A DNA stretch of 64,000 nt from Chloroflexota bacterium. Lineage in GTDB: Bacteria > Chloroflexota > UBA11872. The stretch covers positions 124,001 to 188,000 of the forward strand of contig JAPOVQ010000025.1 of NCBI GenBank assembly GCA_026708035.1, in the 5' to 3' direction. A model generated the notes under the pieces. That model was not told the DNA's origin and ran no database searches. It was given only the letters and a program-made list of their open reading frames with translations. The position numbers and the translations under genes are program-made. Shown here one piece after another: positions 43,585 through 52,561 of this stretch. Position 1 is the stretch's first letter, and each line of letters starts with the position of its first letter.

Positions 43585-44484
43585 ATGCGCACCGGCAGCG
43601 GCCGATTCACCTACGAACTCGTTCCCGGCTGGGCCAAGATTCCGCCCCACATCTCCACCGGCTGGATCGGCGGGGTGGTCTCCGACCGCCATGGACGCGT
43701 CTACTGCTTCGGGCGCGGCACGCATCCCATGCTCGTCTTCGACCGCGAGGGCTCGCTGGTCGATCACTGGGGCGACACGTTCGTCAGCCACGCGCACGGG
43801 GCGTTCATCGACGACGAGGAGCAACTCTGGCTCACGGATCGCTTCGCCCAGGTCGTGTGGGTCTGCGACACGGCGGGCCGGGTGCTCCGCAAGGTCGGCC
43901 TGCTGCACATCAGGTCCACCGACGACGACTATCACATGAAGGGCGACCCACCGCCGGGCGAGCCGCCGCGTTTCGACGGCTTCAACCACCCCACCAACAC
44001 GCACCTGGCCGCCGACGGCACCGTCTTCATCTCCGACGGCTACCGGGCCGCCAAGTGCCACCGATTCTCAGTGGCAGGTGTGATCGAGAAATCCTGGGGC
44101 AGCCCCGGCAGCGGGCCGGGTCAGTTCGACCTGCCGCACGGCATCTGGGTCACGCGCGACGACCGCGTGCTCGTGGCCGACCGCGAAAACAGCCGCGTGC
44201 AGGTCTTCACCCGCGACGGCGAGTTCCAGGCGGAATGGACCGGCCTCCACCGGCCCACGAACCTCTACGTCGACGAGGAGGCCGACGCCATCTACGTGGC
44301 CCAGCTCGACGGTCGCGTTTCGGTGCTCGATCTCGACGGCACGCGCATCACCCAGCTGGGCGAACCCGGGACCGGCCCCGGCCAGTTCGGAGCCCCGCAC
44401 GACGTCTGGATCGACGACCAGGGCGCGCTCTACGTCTGCGAAGTCCAACGCGCCAACCGGCTCCACAAGTTCGTGCCGGTTTAA
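43585..44484 (+). CDS. NHL-repeat beta-propeller protein
   Basis: 299 residues from ATG 43585; the frame is open 88 codons further but that part runs through a dispersed repeat. Repeats about 45 residues apart include GVVSDRHGRVYCFGRGTHPML, HLAADGTVFISDGYRAAKCHRF, GIWVTRDDRVLVADRENSRVQVF and DVWIDDQGALYVCEVQRANRLHKF, an NHL-type six-bladed propeller similar to peptidyl-glycine lyase or SMP-30-like proteins. No signal peptide. Catalytic role unproven. Confidence 0.83.
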   Translation: MRTGSGRFTYELVPGWAKIPPHISTGWIGGVVSDRHGRVYCFGRGTHPMLVFDREGSLVDHWGDTFVSHAHGAFIDDEEQLWLTDRFAQVVWVCDTAGRVLRKVGLLHIRSTDDDYHMKGDPPPGEPPRFDGFNHPTNTHLAADGTVFISDGYRAAKCHRFSVAGVIEKSWGSPGSGPGQFDLPHGIWVTRDDRVLVADRENSRVQVFTRDGEFQAEWTGLHRPTNLYVDEEADAIYVAQLDGRVSVLDLDGTRITQLGEPGTGPGQFGAPHDVWIDDQGALYVCEVQRANRLHKFVPV

Positions 44485-44569
44485 TCCGGTCCGCCAAGCG
44501 ACACCGGATAGCGAGGCTCTTGTCGTGCCTGCCTTCCCGTTCACGCTGGCCCCGATGACCGCTGGGCTG

Positions 44570-44611
44570 GTGAGTGATACGGTGACTCAAAGTGACTCAC
44601 ATTTTGACTCA
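44570..44611 (+). promoter_or_regulatory. Likely operator of the toxin-antitoxin pair
   Basis: Three direct copies of TGACTCA at 44583-44589, 44593-44599 and 44605-44611 (10 and 12 bases apart), plus an inverted TGAGT at 44571-44575. They end 17 bases before the antitoxin ATG. Ribbon-helix-helix antitoxins usually bind such short repeats to repress their own operon. Confidence 0.55.
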
Positions 44612-44628
44612 TTTTGGAAGTGCCTGCG

Positions 44629-44892
44629 ATGCACCAACTCACGGTTAGAGGCTTCGACGACGAATTGAGCCGCCGGCTGCGCCGACTGGCGAAGCGCGAG
44701 GGGATCTCCCTGAATCAGGCCGCGCTAAAGTTGCTCCGGAAGGGAGCCGGGCTCACGGACAGTGCCGGAGGCGCGGATACCATCGGCGACTCCCTGGATC
44801 ACCTGATCGGGACCTGGTCTGCCGCCAGAGCGGATGAACTGGATGCTGCGCTGCGTGAGTTCGACACCATCGACGAGTCGGTCTGGCGGTGA
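44629..44892 (+). CDS. Ribbon-helix-helix antitoxin (FitA/VapB type)
   Basis: 87 residues from ATG 44629. The first 40 residues, QLTVRGFDDELSRRLRRLAK with ISLNQAALKLLRKGAG, are an Arc/MetJ-type strand-helix-helix as in FitA. The C-terminal half (WSAARADELDAALREFDTID) would wrap the toxin. It overlaps the toxin gene at GTGA. Expected to neutralise the PIN toxin and repress transcription through the TGACTCA repeats. Confidence 0.85.
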   Translation: MHQLTVRGFDDELSRRLRRLAKREGISLNQAALKLLRKGAGLTDSAGGADTIGDSLDHLIGTWSAARADELDAALREFDTIDESVWR

Positions 44893-45287
44893 GGGGTCTG
44901 CTGGACGCCAATGCCTACTCGCTGCTCGTGCGCGGGCATAGGCAGGTGATCGACATTGTTCGCAGCGCCGAGGAAATCCTGCTCTCGGCGGTGGTGGTTG
45001 GCGAATTGATGCATGGCTTTCGCCTGGGGTCGCACTTTGATAGCAATCTCGCTGACCTTCGTGCGTTTCGGAATAGCCCATACGTTTCCTTCGTTCCGGT
45101 CGGCGAGGTAACCGCGGACCGCTACGCCAGGATCGCGGCTGCGCTGCGAGCGAAGGGTCGTCCCATTCCGACCAACGACGTGTGGATCGCGGCGCACGCC
45201 ATGGAGACCGGCGCGGACCTGATTTCAGCCGATCGACATTTCGCGCACGTAGACGGGATTGCCTGGGTCCCAATTGCAGCGCGCTGA
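44889..45287 (+). CDS. PIN-domain toxin (VapC type)
   Basis: 132 residues, GTG start overlapping the antitoxin stop by four bases. Acidic residues of the PIN ribonuclease site: Asp in GLLDANAYS, Glu in VVVGELMHGF, Asp in PTNDVWIAAHAM and Asp in DLISADRHFAHVDG. Such toxins cut tRNA or rRNA when released. Confidence 0.9.
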   Translation: MRGLLDANAYSLLVRGHRQVIDIVRSAEEILLSAVVVGELMHGFRLGSHFDSNLADLRAFRNSPYVSFVPVGEVTADRYARIAAALRAKGRPIPTNDVWIAAHAMETGADLISADRHFAHVDGIAWVPIAAR

Positions 45288-45351
45288 TCTTGCGAACGGC
45301 GCTAGCTGACAGCGCCAGCCACTTATGCCGGAGCGCGGCGCCCGGCGTTGC

Positions 45352-46149
45352 CTAGCCTCGCCCGCCGTCCGTAATCCGCGCCGACGCCAGCAGTTCCTTG
45401 CCGCTCTCCGATAGCTCGTCGAACTGCGCGCCGGTCATCTCGACCCAATGGCCCGAGTAGTACCAGGGGCGCGTGTAGACCAGGCAGAGCTCCGGGCGCG
45501 CGTGGTCGGAGCGGTTGGGGGTGCCGCGGTGCAGCGGGCGCGGGTCTTGCATCCAGATCGAGCCCTTCTTGAGGTTGAGCCGTCTGGGCCGGAAATCCCC
45601 CGCCTCGAGCACGTCGTTGTAGCGGCCCTGCAGGCTGGGATCGGCCAGATACTGCGTACCGGGCAGGATCTCGAAGCTGCCGTTCTCTTCGAAGGTGTCG
45701 ACCAGCGGGATCTTGGCGCTGACGGTGTCGCAGGTCTGGGTGCCGATGTGGGGCGTTGTCAGCGCCATGTCGCGATGCCACCGCTGATAGGTGCTGTCGG
45801 GGTAGGGATTGTTGGATGTGTATCCCGTGAGTTGGTAGTCCGATACGCCCCAATAGCGATCCATGAACGCCAGCACGGTGGGATGCTCGTAGACGGCGGG
45901 ATCGGAAAAGGGCATGGCCCAGGGCAGGTCGACGGTGTAGCGGTTGGGATAGCCCAGGCGTCCGCGCCCCGTGGCCAGGTCGCCCGAGAGCTCCCGCGAG
46001 TTCCGCGCGCGCACGGTCTCCAGCAGGGGCATGAACGCCGCGTGAAGGGCATCGACCAGCTCAACCGGAATCGCGTTCTCTAGAACCGTGAACCCGTTGG
46101 TCCGGTACTCGGCCACGCGCAGGTCCAGGTCGTCGTGCGGTGCGTTCAT
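45352..46149 (-). CDS. Phytanoyl-CoA dioxygenase (PhyH) family protein
   Basis: 265 residues. YRTNGFTVLENAIPVELVDAL opens the fold. Iron ligands: H-x-D in YQRWHRDMALTTPHIG and distal His in PRPLHRGTPNRSDHARPELCL, with Arg ten residues on for 2-oxoglutarate. Different subfamily from the PhyH protein at 21668. Substrate unknown. Confidence 0.87.
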   Translation of the reverse strand: MNAPHDDLDLRVAEYRTNGFTVLENAIPVELVDALHAAFMPLLETVRARNSRELSGDLATGRGRLGYPNRYTVDLPWAMPFSDPAVYEHPTVLAFMDRYWGVSDYQLTGYTSNNPYPDSTYQRWHRDMALTTPHIGTQTCDTVSAKIPLVDTFEENGSFEILPGTQYLADPSLQGRYNDVLEAGDFRPRRLNLKKGSIWMQDPRPLHRGTPNRSDHARPELCLVYTRPWYYSGHWVEMTGAQFDELSESGKELLASARITDGGRG

Positions 46150-46239
46150 CGGGCGGCCCGTTCGCTCACGCCGGGTGCGGCGAGCTTAGCGCGTCGCAAT
46201 GATTCGTTTTGATTCAGACACTGTGCCGTCGGCGGCGGA

Positions 46240-46278
46240 CCCCTCACCCTCACCCTCTCCCGCGGAAGGGAGAGGGGA
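46240..46278. repeat. Palindromic repeat, family D
   Basis: CCCTCACCCTCACCCTCTCC then GGAAGGGAGAGGGG. Lies in the 200-base gap between two minus-strand genes, which holds nothing else that I can identify. Confidence 0.7.
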
Positions 46279-46352
46279 CCAGACCGAGGACAAAGAGGCG
46301 GGATACTGCCGTTCGCCGGTCGGAGTGATCCACTACCTAGGCTGCGCGGCGG

Positions 46353-47135
46353 CTATGCGGGGTCCGGCACCTCGAACAGGAAGCCCTCGATCTCGATGTT
46401 GAGTCCGGTCAGGTCCGGCGGCACGTCGAAGACCACGCTCACTCTTGCTTCCTTGCCGGCGGGCAGACTCTCCACCAGATAAAGCGGCCGGCCCCGTTCG
46501 ATGTCGGGCACCATGCCCGTGAGCGCGTTTGTCCCCAGGTTGCTCACGGCAATCTCGTCACCGTCGGCGGTGAGGAGGACGATGTTGGCCTTGGCAATCG
46601 TGGTGAACGACGACGACCCGTTCTTGAAGTGCATGTTCACGAGCTTGAACACGCCATTCTTCGGCTTGAACGGGGAGCCGGTGAACTGCTTCAACTCGTC
46701 GAGGTTAGCTACCCCAATCAAGGTGACTTCGAACCCAGTGGCGTCGACCAGGGAGTCGCCGGCCGTCGGCAAGCCGCTGCGTGAGACCGCCACCTGCTGC
46801 TCGACCTCGACACGCGCCTCGGCACGCACTTCCGCGTAGATAGGCACGGTTGTTGTGGCCGCGGGCGTGGCCGTCTCGGTCGCGGTGGACTCGGTGCTCG
46901 GCGTTTGCGCGGCCGGTGTGGCCGGCCGGGCGGTAATCGCCGCAGCCGCTGTGCGAGCGGCGGCCTGAGCGGCGACCGTCGCCACGGGCGTTGCATCGGC
47001 CGCGTCCGCCGCCGCGTCGCCGGGACCTTGCGCGAGCGACACCACGGCGATCATCACCGCAATAACCACAATCAGCGCGAGCAGCGCCAAGTAGAACTTC
47101 GGGACGCTGCGGACAGTTCGACCGATCGTGCCCAC
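46353..47135 (-). CDS. Membrane-anchored protein with stalk and DUF4352-like domain
   Basis: 260 residues from GTG 47135, with GGAGA seven bases upstream. One N-terminal membrane helix (FYLALLALIVVIAVMIAVVSL), a low-complexity Ala/Thr/Pro stalk of about 75 residues and an extracytoplasmic domain with FKPKNGVFKLVNMHFKN, IVLLTADGDEIAVS and GKEARVSVVFDVP. The DVP end and the FKLVNMHFKNG strand resemble the telokin-like DUF4352 fold. Function unknown. Divergent from the methylamine cluster. Confidence 0.72.
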   Translation of the reverse strand: MGTIGRTVRSVPKFYLALLALIVVIAVMIAVVSLAQGPGDAAADAADATPVATVAAQAAARTAAAAITARPATPAAQTPSTESTATETATPAATTTVPIYAEVRAEARVEVEQQVAVSRSGLPTAGDSLVDATGFEVTLIGVANLDELKQFTGSPFKPKNGVFKLVNMHFKNGSSSFTTIAKANIVLLTADGDEIAVSNLGTNALTGMVPDIERGRPLYLVESLPAGKEARVSVVFDVPPDLTGLNIEIEGFLFEVPDPA

Positions 47136-47378
47136 GGTGCGATCTCCTTTAGCCGCGCTCCAACTCAATTCCCTGGCGCCGGTCAGCGCTCCACGCGAAC
47201 GCGCCGCAAATCGCGAGGCCGGCACCCGATTATGCCTGTCGGCGCCGCGGCGCCGGGCGCGCGATATCATCGGGCGCCTTCAGCAAGATGCGGCGTTCGG
47301 CCGGTGGCGATTCCCAGCCGTGTCTCCAGCGCGAATTGATGGGCGGTTCCCCGTCGCACCGGACAACGTCGTTTAGCC

Positions 47379-48620
47379 ATGCCGCTCGGCTTGCTGAAAT
47401 ACGGACTGCGACCGCGCCGCCCGCCTGACCGGTTTCTCCCGCCCCGCCCGGAGCTCAAGCGCGCCTACGACACCGTGATCATCGGCGGCGGCGGCCACGG
47501 TCTCGCGGCGGCCTACTACCTGGCGACCGAGCACGACATCACCGACGTCGCAGTGCTCGACAAGGGCTATCTCGGCGGCGGGAACACGGGTCGAAACACC
47601 GCCATCGTGCGGGCCAACTATCTGACCGAGGAAGGCGTGCAGTTCTACGCCGAGTCCCTGGATCTCTGGCGCGGGCTGAGCAGCGAGCTCGACTTCAACC
47701 TGCAGTACACCGAGCGCGGCCACCTCACGCTGGCCCACGCCGACTCGGCCATCCGGACCATGCGCTGGCGCGCCGAGGTCAACAAGCACTTCGGGGTCGA
47801 TTCCGAGCTGATCTCTCCCGACGAGATCGCCAAGCTGGCGCCGGGCCTCGACCTGTCCGGCGACGTGCGGCATCCGGTGCTCGCGGCGCTGTATCACCCG
47901 CCCGGCGCGACGGCCCGGCACGACGCGGTCGTGTGGGCCTACGCCGCGCGCGCCGCCGCCCAAGGCGTCGAGCTGCATTCCGACACCGAGGTCACCGGAA
48001 TTCAGGTCGAGGGCGGTCGCGTGACGGGCGTCGAAACCTCGCGCGGGACCATTCAGTGCAACCGCGTGCTGCAGGCGGTGGCCGGGCAAAGCTCCCTCGT
48101 CTCGGCGATGGCCGGCTTTCGCCTGCCGATCCACACCGTGCCGCTGCAGGCCTGCGTGTCGCTGCCGCTCAAGCCCTGGCTCGATCCGATCGTGGTATCG
48201 GGCAGCCTGCACGTATATATCTGGCAGTCGGCGCGCGGCGAAGTGGTCATCGGCGGCGCCACCGATCCCTACGGGCTCTACGCCAACCGATCGACGCTCG
48301 AGTTTGCCGAGGGCACGCTGCTGCCGGTGCTCGAGCTGTTTCCGTTCCTCGCCAACGTCAAGATGCTGCGCCAGTGGGCCGGCATGTGCGACATGACACC
48401 CGACTTTAGCCCGGTGATGGGCGTCACCCCGGTCGAGAACCTCTATATCGACGCCGGCTGGGGCACCTGGGGCTTCAAGGCCACGCCCGTCTGCGGCAAG
48501 CGGATGGCGGAGCTCATCGCCACCGGGCGCACGCCGGACCTCTTGCAGCCGTTTCGGCTAAGTCGCTTCGCCGAGTTCGAGCAGGTTGGTGAAAAGGGCG
48601 CGGCGTCGGTGGGCCACTAG
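47379..48620 (+). CDS. mgdA: N-methylglutamate dehydrogenase subunit A (sarcosine oxidase beta-like)
   Basis: 413 residues. Flavoprotein of the DAO family: FAD-binding DTVIIGGGGHGLAAAYYLAT (residues 31-50), GNTGRNTAIVRANYL, and TARHDAVVWAYA, where His181 matches the position of the covalent-FMN His of sarcosine oxidase beta subunits. C terminus WAGMCDMTPDFSPVMG and DAGWGTWGFKATP are also typical. Alone it would be called SoxB; with the mgs and gmaS genes downstream it fits the N-methylglutamate dehydrogenase, which oxidises the N-methyl group of N-methylglutamate. First gene of the cluster; GATATCATCGGGC lies 104-116 bases upstream. Confidence 0.88.
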   Translation: MPLGLLKYGLRPRRPPDRFLPPRPELKRAYDTVIIGGGGHGLAAAYYLATEHDITDVAVLDKGYLGGGNTGRNTAIVRANYLTEEGVQFYAESLDLWRGLSSELDFNLQYTERGHLTLAHADSAIRTMRWRAEVNKHFGVDSELISPDEIAKLAPGLDLSGDVRHPVLAALYHPPGATARHDAVVWAYAARAAAQGVELHSDTEVTGIQVEGGRVTGVETSRGTIQCNRVLQAVAGQSSLVSAMAGFRLPIHTVPLQACVSLPLKPWLDPIVVSGSLHVYIWQSARGEVVIGGATDPYGLYANRSTLEFAEGTLLPVLELFPFLANVKMLRQWAGMCDMTPDFSPVMGVTPVENLYIDAGWGTWGFKATPVCGKRMAELIATGRTPDLLQPFRLSRFAEFEQVGEKGAASVGH

Positions 48621-48628
48621 ATGCGCGC

Positions 48629-48913
48629 ATGAAGATCATGCCGTGTCCGCTCAACGGGCCGCGAAACATCCAGGAGTTCACGTGCGGCGGCGAGGTGGTC
48701 GTGCCGCCGGAGCCCGACCGCGCCGACGCCGCCACTTGGGCCGACTATCTCTTCCTGCACGACAGCGCCGCCGGAATCGTGCGCGAGTGGTGGTATCACG
48801 TGCCCACGAGCTTCTGGTTCATCGCCGACCGCAACACGGTCACCGATGAGATCGTGCGCACCTTCCTGCCGCGCGAGCTCTTCGGCACCAACGCTCGGTC
48901 GGACCAGCCATGA
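48629..48913 (+). CDS. mgdB: N-methylglutamate dehydrogenase subunit B (sarcosine oxidase delta-like)
   Basis: 94 residues, eight bases after mgdA. SoxD-like pattern: MKIMPCPLNGPRNIQEF, WADYLFLHDSAAGIVREWWYH and RNTVTDEIVRTF. In sarcosine oxidase the delta subunit binds zinc through a CxxC pair plus His and Cys; here the second Cys of the first pair is Asn (CPLN) and the last Cys is missing after the WYH. I believe this is usual in the delta-like subunits of N-methylglutamate dehydrogenase but could not check. ATGA overlap with the next gene. Confidence 0.85.
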   Translation: MKIMPCPLNGPRNIQEFTCGGEVVVPPEPDRADAATWADYLFLHDSAAGIVREWWYHVPTSFWFIADRNTVTDEIVRTFLPRELFGTNARSDQP

Positions 48914-51810
48914 CGCGCGAGCGTCTGCCGCCTCCGGCCGGCAGCCGGATCGACCGTGCCCAGCCCGTGATGTTCGAGTTCGAGGGGCGTGCCTACACCG
49001 GCTACGCCGGCGACACCATCGCCAGCGCACTGGCCGCGAACGGCGTGTGGTGCCTGTCGCGTTCCTTCAAGCTGCATCGCCCGCGGGGGTCGTTTGGGTT
49101 CGCCGGTGACGAGGCCGGATCGCTGGTCCAACTCGAAACCGAGCCCAACGTCCAGGCCGACACGCGCCTCATCGAGCCCGGCATGCGGGTGCAGGCGCAG
49201 AACACCATCGGCGGTCTCGATAGGGATTGGGCGGCCCTGCTGGGGCGCTTCGAGCGCTTCTTGCCCGTGGGCTTCTACTACAAGGCCTTCTACAAGCCGC
49301 GCGGCGTCTGGAACTGGTGGGAGAAGGTCATTCGCCGCACGGCCGGCCTCGGGCGGGTCGATCGCGGGTGGGAGCCCGAATACTTCGACAAGGCTTACGC
49401 AAACTGCGACGTCGCGGTCATCGGCGGCGGCGCGGCGGGTCTGTCTGCCGCTGCCGCGTGCGGCGCCGAGGGGTTGGACGTGCTGCTCGTCGAGCGCGAG
49501 CCCGAGCTAGGCGGATGGCTCACCTACGGGCGGCTGGGACCGGGCGACAGCGCCCTCGATGACTTGCGCGGGCGCGTTCAAGCCCTGCCATCGGTGCGAG
49601 TGATGACGTCCGCGACCTGCACCGGCTGGTACGGCGGCGACTGGCTGGCCGTGGCGCAGGGCAATCGACTGCACAAGGTCCGAGCCAAGGCCGTCATCGC
49701 CTGCACCGGCGGCACGAGCCAGCCGTCCGTCTTTCGCAACAACGACCTGCCGGGCATCGTGTCGGCTACGGCGGTACAGCGCCTTCTCCGGCATCACGGC
49801 GTGCGGCCCGGCCGCCGCGCCGTGGTGCTGACGGCCGGAGACGAAGGCTACGCCGCGGCGCTCGACCTGGCCGAGAACGGGACCGACGTGGCCGCCGTGG
49901 TCGACTGCCGCCCGGAGCCGCCGGCCGGCCCAATGGCCTCCCAGGCCGAAGCCCGCGGACATCGAATTCTGTCCGGCCACACCCTGCGCGAGGCCTGGCG
50001 CGACTCGCAGCGCTTGCAGATCGGCGGCTTGCTGGTCACGCCCGTCACGGGACCCGTCGCATGCGCCGCCGACGGAGAACGCATCGACTGCGACCTGCTG
50101 GTGGTCGCCGTGGGCGTGTCGCCCGCTGGAGGCCTTTTGGCGCAGGCGGGCGCCAAGTTCCGCCCCAACGGGCGCGGGGCCGTGCCGCGTCTGGCATCCC
50201 TGCCGGACCACGCATTCGCCGCGGGCGTCGTGGCAGGGGCGGCGACGGTGGAAGAGGCTTACGCGCAAGGCGAACAGGCCGCCCAGGCGGCCGCGGCAGA
50301 CCTGTCAGGCTCCGCCACCGATGCCCGTTCGATCCCCGCGCGACCAGATTCCGATGAACCCACCGCGTCGTGGCCGGTTTTTCCGCACCCGGACGGCCAC
50401 GAGTTCGTCGACCTCGACGAGGACGTGACCATTCGGGAAATCGAAGACGCCCTGGCGGAGGGCTACGAGGACATTGAGCTTCTCAAGCGCTACTCGACCG
50501 TCGGCATGGGCCCGAGCCAGGGCCGCCTCTCGGCGATCGCGACGGCCGCCGTCACGGCAGCGGCTCGCGAAACCACCTCGGCTGAAGTCGGCGCCACGAC
50601 CAACCGGCCCCCGGCCTACCCCACGCGCTTCGGCCTATTCGCCGGCCGAGGATTCCAACCGGTGCGGCACACGCCGATGCACGGATGGCACGTCGGCGCG
50701 GGCGCCCAGATGATGACCGCCGGACTCTGGATGCGACCGGCCTACTACGGGCGTCCAGATCAGCGCGCCGATGCAATTGCCGACGAGGTCTTGGCGGTGC
50801 GCCGCGCCGCGGGCCTGATCGACGTCTCCACGCTCGGCGGCTTCGAGATCCGCGGTCCCGACGCGCTGGAATTCCTCGAGCGCGCCTATACCCCCTCGTT
50901 CCGCCGTCTGCGGGTGGGCCGCACCCGCTACGCGCTGTTGACCGATGAGCAAGGCGTCGTCGTGGACGACGGCGTGGCGGCGAGGCTGGGACCCGACCAC
51001 TACTACGTGACGGCCAGCACGTCCGGTGCGGAGCAACTCTATCCCCTGCTGCTCTGGTACCAGGCGCAGTGGCAGCTCGACGTCGATATCGCCGATGTCA
51101 CGCCGGCCTACGGCGCCATCAACATCGCCGGACCCAAGGCTCGCCGGGTGCTGGAGAAGCTGGGGACTGACATCGATCTATCGCCCGAGGCATGCCCCTA
51201 CCTTGCGGCACGCACCGGCGCGCTGGCGGGGGTGGACGTGCGTCTGCTGCGGATCGGCTTCGTGGGGGAGCTGGGCTACGAGATCCACCCGCCCGCGTCC
51301 CTGAGCCTCGGGCTGTGGGAGGCGCTGATCGACGCCGGCCGCGAGCACGGCATCCGGCCATTCGGCGTGGAGGCCCAGCGCGTGCTGCGGCTCGAAAAAG
51401 GGCACCTCATCGTCACCCAGGACACCGACGGCCTCACCCATCCGCACGAGGTCGACCTGGGGTGGGCGCTGGGCCGCCGCAAGCCCTTCTACATCGGCAA
51501 GCGCTCGATCGAGATCCTGCGCGAAAAGGGCCTTTCCCGCCGGCTCGTCGGTTACGCAGTGCCCGACCGCGCTGCGTCGGTTCCCGAGGAAGGCCACCTC
51601 GTGGTGCGAGAGGGCGAGATCACGGGTCGCGTCACGTCGTCGGCGTGGTCGCCGGTCCTCGATCGGGCCATCGGGCTCGCCTTCGTGGCGCCCGATCAGG
51701 CCAAGGTCGGCAGCAGCATCACAATCAAGGTGGCGGGGGGACGGCTGGTCGAGGCCGAGATCGCGCGGCTGCCGTTCTACGACCCCGACAACACCAGGCA
51801 GGCCATGTAG
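48910..51810 (+). CDS. mgdC: N-methylglutamate dehydrogenase subunit C (sarcosine oxidase alpha-like)
   Basis: 966 residues. Fer2-like N-terminal domain (about 15-95, AYTGYAGDTIASALAANGV, SFKLHRPRGSFGF), NAD/FAD domain with GGGAAG at 172-177 and EREPELGGWLTYG, a second dinucleotide region near 290, a SoxA-type linker (about 480-560) and a C-terminal GCV_T/aminomethyltransferase domain (about 590-960) with SFRRLRVGRTRYALLTDEQG, FVGELGYEIHPP and ALGRRKPFYIGKRSIE. The GCV_T part should bind tetrahydrofolate and trap the released one-carbon unit as methylene-THF. Stop is two bases before mgdD. Confidence 0.92.
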   Translation: MTRERLPPPAGSRIDRAQPVMFEFEGRAYTGYAGDTIASALAANGVWCLSRSFKLHRPRGSFGFAGDEAGSLVQLETEPNVQADTRLIEPGMRVQAQNTIGGLDRDWAALLGRFERFLPVGFYYKAFYKPRGVWNWWEKVIRRTAGLGRVDRGWEPEYFDKAYANCDVAVIGGGAAGLSAAAACGAEGLDVLLVEREPELGGWLTYGRLGPGDSALDDLRGRVQALPSVRVMTSATCTGWYGGDWLAVAQGNRLHKVRAKAVIACTGGTSQPSVFRNNDLPGIVSATAVQRLLRHHGVRPGRRAVVLTAGDEGYAAALDLAENGTDVAAVVDCRPEPPAGPMASQAEARGHRILSGHTLREAWRDSQRLQIGGLLVTPVTGPVACAADGERIDCDLLVVAVGVSPAGGLLAQAGAKFRPNGRGAVPRLASLPDHAFAAGVVAGAATVEEAYAQGEQAAQAAAADLSGSATDARSIPARPDSDEPTASWPVFPHPDGHEFVDLDEDVTIREIEDALAEGYEDIELLKRYSTVGMGPSQGRLSAIATAAVTAAARETTSAEVGATTNRPPAYPTRFGLFAGRGFQPVRHTPMHGWHVGAGAQMMTAGLWMRPAYYGRPDQRADAIADEVLAVRRAAGLIDVSTLGGFEIRGPDALEFLERAYTPSFRRLRVGRTRYALLTDEQGVVVDDGVAARLGPDHYYVTASTSGAEQLYPLLLWYQAQWQLDVDIADVTPAYGAINIAGPKARRVLEKLGTDIDLSPEACPYLAARTGALAGVDVRLLRIGFVGELGYEIHPPASLSLGLWEALIDAGREHGIRPFGVEAQRVLRLEKGHLIVTQDTDGLTHPHEVDLGWALGRRKPFYIGKRSIEILREKGLSRRLVGYAVPDRAASVPEEGHLVVREGEITGRVTSSAWSPVLDRAIGLAFVAPDQAKVGSSITIKVAGGRLVEAEIARLPFYDPDNTRQAM

Positions 51811-51812
51811 CC

Positions 51813-52505
51813 GTGATCGAGCCACGCAGCCCTGTGCATGACGCCGTTCAAACCGCCGGAGGCACGATTGCCGAGCACGCCGGTGTGACCGTTGTGACCG
51901 ACTTCGGCGATCTCGAAGGGGAAATCGCCGCGGCTCAACGGCTGGGCCTGGCCGACCTCTCGCCGCTGCCGCGCGTGGGTTTCCGGGGACCCGGCGCCCG
52001 CGAGTGGCTATCCGCGCGGGGTGTCGACCTGCCTGACGAACCCAACTGCGCGCGCGTCCAGCCGGACGGCGCGATTGCGGTCACGCGCTCGTGGACCGAG
52101 GTGCTGGTGCTCGGGGCAATTCACGGCGCCGACAGCCTCTGTGCGCGCCTCGAAGCGGGCGCGGCGGACGCCGGCCGCGCTCGCGCCTATTCGCTGCCGC
52201 GCTTTGACGGCTTGTTCTGGTTCGCGCTCACGGGCGCCTCAGCCGCCGACTGCCTGGCCAAGGGGTGCGGCGTCGACATGCGCCAGTCGGCCTTCCCGTC
52301 GGGCTCGGTGGCGCAGACGTCGCTCGCTCGACTCAATGCAGTCATCGTGCGCGTCGACCTGGGCGAAACGCCGCTGTTCCACCTGCTCGGGGACAGCGCG
52401 TCAGGCGAGTACGCCTGGGGCTCGCTCCTCGATGCGATGCAGGAGTTTGGCGGCAGGCCCGTGGGACTGCGTGCGCTGCACGCGCTGGCCGGTGAATTCG
52501 AGTAG
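51813..52505 (+). CDS. mgdD: N-methylglutamate dehydrogenase subunit D (sarcosine oxidase gamma-like)
   Basis: 230 residues from GTG 51813, two bases after mgdC; the frame is open far upstream inside mgdC but that part is a shadow. SoxG-type sequence with LADLSPLPRVGFRGPGAREWL, FWFALTGASAADCLAKGCGVD and FPSGSVAQTSLARLNAVIVR, a shortened GCV_T-like fold. Structural subunit of the heterotetramer. A 56-base gap follows. Confidence 0.85.
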   Translation: MIEPRSPVHDAVQTAGGTIAEHAGVTVVTDFGDLEGEIAAAQRLGLADLSPLPRVGFRGPGAREWLSARGVDLPDEPNCARVQPDGAIAVTRSWTEVLVLGAIHGADSLCARLEAGAADAGRARAYSLPRFDGLFWFALTGASAADCLAKGCGVDMRQSAFPSGSVAQTSLARLNAVIVRVDLGETPLFHLLGDSASGEYAWGSLLDAMQEFGGRPVGLRALHALAGEFE

Positions 52506-52561
52506 CATCGCGGGTTGCGCGGCGGCCCGTCCGGGCCGAACCTGATCGGGACCTTCGCCCC

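Noticed and set aside
51192-51812. Long 5' extension of mgdD within mgdC
   Set aside because: It reads the GCV_T domain of mgdC in another frame; GTG 51813 is just after the mgdC stop.
47379-52505. Annotation as ordinary heterotetrameric sarcosine oxidase
   Set aside because: The linked mgsABC and gmaS genes and the altered delta subunit favour N-methylglutamate dehydrogenase, although substrate was not tested.
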